Part shown: piece by piece, positions 63,087-64,000 of the stretch
Layout of the letters: each line of letters opens with the position of its first letter
How positions within the stretch are numbered: the stretch's first letter is position 1
Assembly (NCBI RefSeq): GCF_018449725.1
Contig: NZ_JAAVVC010000004.1
Span: forward strand, 372,001 to 436,000
Source: Pseudomonas sp. dw_612
Lineage (GTDB): Bacteria > Pseudomonadota > Gammaproteobacteria > Pseudomonadales > Pseudomonadaceae
Length of the DNA: 64,000 nt
Direction: 5' to 3'
Program-made: the position numbers and the translations under genes
Notes under the pieces: generated by a model
Told to the model about the DNA's origin: nothing
Seen by the model: only the letters and a program-made list of their open reading frames with translations
The model's database searches: none

Positions 63087-64000
63087 ATGGACCATTTTAA
63101 TTTTGTCGACGGTCATTTACATGTGGAGCACCTTGATGTTCGTCAGATAGTCGAACAGCATGGAAGCCCCGTGTATGTCTATTCAGCACACACCCTGAAA
63201 AATCACTACACCGTGCTGAAAGATGCTTTTTCCGCCCTCTCGCCGTTGATTTGTTTCTCAGTTAAAAGCTGCAGTAATCTCAGCATCCTTAAGCTCTTGG
63301 TCGATCAAGGATCAGGGCTGGATGTGGTCAGTGGCGGTGAGCTCTACCGGGCACTGATGGCGGGAGTGACTGCGGACAAGATTGTGTTTGCCGGGGTCGG
63401 CAAGTCGCGTGAAGAAATTCGCTACGCGGTTGAAGCTGGCGTTTTCCTTTTTAATGTGGAGTCTGAAGGCGAGCTGCTGCGTCTGGATGAGGTCGCCACG
63501 ACGGCCGGTAAGCGTATAAAAGTGGCCATTCGTATCAATCCGGATGTGGCGGATGCTGGCACCCCTGAGAAAACCTCAACAGGCGGCCGCCAGACAAAAT
63601 TTGGCATACCGATGGAACGCGCCTATGAACTCTTCGAGCCGAAGCGTTACTCAAGCGTCGATGTCGTTGGGATCCATATTCACCTTGGATCGCCGATTCC
63701 ATCGGCTCAGACCTATTTGTCTGCCATCGATAAGATCGAGGACATGATCAACCGACTTAAGGCGGCTGATTGCGCGATCGAATTTGTCAACATTGGCGGA
63801 GGTTTTCCAGCGCAGTACGGGACCGAAAGCAATCCCGTTGGCTCATTAACTGAAACGGGAGCACTTATTTGTCAGCGTCTGCAAGGGCTGAAACAGCGCG
63901 GTATCCGCTTCATCATTGAACCGGGTCGTTCGATCAGCGCAAATGCCGGTATTTTGCTGACCACCGTCGAATACATTAAACAAGGCTGGGATCGAAAGAT
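63087..64000 (+). CDS. PLP group-IV decarboxylase, LysA-like (partial, runs off the window)
   Basis: 304 codons are visible from the ATG at 63087, preceded by TGGAGGAAGCAAG. Alanine-racemase-fold features: the PLP lysine in ICFSVKSCSNLSIL (K60), GLDVVSGGELYRAL, RINPDVADAGTPEKTSTGGR then TKFGI, HIHLGSPI, NIGGGFP and IIEPGRSI. This is the diaminopimelate/ornithine/lysine decarboxylase family. A second lysA outside lysine synthesis suggests decarboxylation (or D-/L- specific processing) of an amino acid in the pathway encoded here. The catalytic Cys-Asp region lies beyond the edge. Confidence 0.88.
   Translation, partial: MDHFNFVDGHLHVEHLDVRQIVEQHGSPVYVYSAHTLKNHYTVLKDAFSALSPLICFSVKSCSNLSILKLLVDQGSGLDVVSGGELYRALMAGVTADKIVFAGVGKSREEIRYAVEAGVFLFNVESEGELLRLDEVATTAGKRIKVAIRINPDVADAGTPEKTSTGGRQTKFGIPMERAYELFEPKRYSSVDVVGIHIHLGSPIPSAQTYLSAIDKIEDMINRLKAADCAIEFVNIGGGFPAQYGTESNPVGSLTETGALICQRLQGLKQRGIRFIIEPGRSISANAGILLTTVEYIKQGWDRK

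Overview
The window looks like a chromosome segment of a fluorescent-group Pseudomonas. It is GC-rich with Pseudomonas codon use, has a dnaQ-ldcA neighbourhood, and is littered with palindromic REP doublets (core GTGGGAGCGAGC...GCTCGCTCCCAC) typical of the P. fluorescens lineage. No rRNA, tRNA or CRISPR array was seen.

Layout. 1-3474: end of a Bat (VWA/TPR/BatD) membrane operon. 3611-12533: an orphan type VI secretion module, vgrG - DUF4123 adaptor - large VasX/MIX-like effector - immunity gene, followed by a duplicated effector tail plus second immunity gene. 12778-18262: sbcD-sbcC-GST operon. 18339-19433: four very small membrane or secreted proteins. 19600-21058: beta-propeller lactonase and DUF5629. 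21480-28363: a sugar-acid (pentonate, L-arabinonate-like) cluster: semialdehyde dehydrogenase, AraD1, MFS transporter, divergent IlvD/Edd dehydratase and FCD-type GntR regulator. 28612-33351: a 1579-residue dermonecrotic-toxin-like protein flanked by strong terminators. 33410-36876: RND/MMPL exporter with a YCF48-like partner. 36877-37905: noncoding repeats, including an inverted pair of long diverged elements. 37906-45479: pepN, DUF2797, DUF1315, rhomboid, phosphatase, nadK, DUF1853. 45596-53272: arsB, FMN reductase, LysR, GNAT, ldcA, dnaQ.

At about 53270 the ordinary Pseudomonas backbone stops: rnhA, the usual partner of dnaQ, is missing. An AT-richer accessory region runs to the window end. 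It holds an unrecognised 213-aa protein, an aldo/keto reductase, and an insertion-sequence graveyard (IS1182-, IS3- and IS5-like remnants, with fragments of an SDR and an NADP oxidoreductase). Then comes a LysR regulator divergent from an apparent operon: broken aldo/keto reductase, argininosuccinate-synthase-like ligase with an altered PP-loop, sulfotransferase-like protein, stand-alone APS kinase, and a PLP group-IV decarboxylase cut by the window edge. This operon is the best candidate for an undescribed system. Its gene content suggests activated sulfate (PAPS) being used on a small amino-acid or guanidino-type metabolite. The duplicated effector-tail/immunity unit is the second notable feature.
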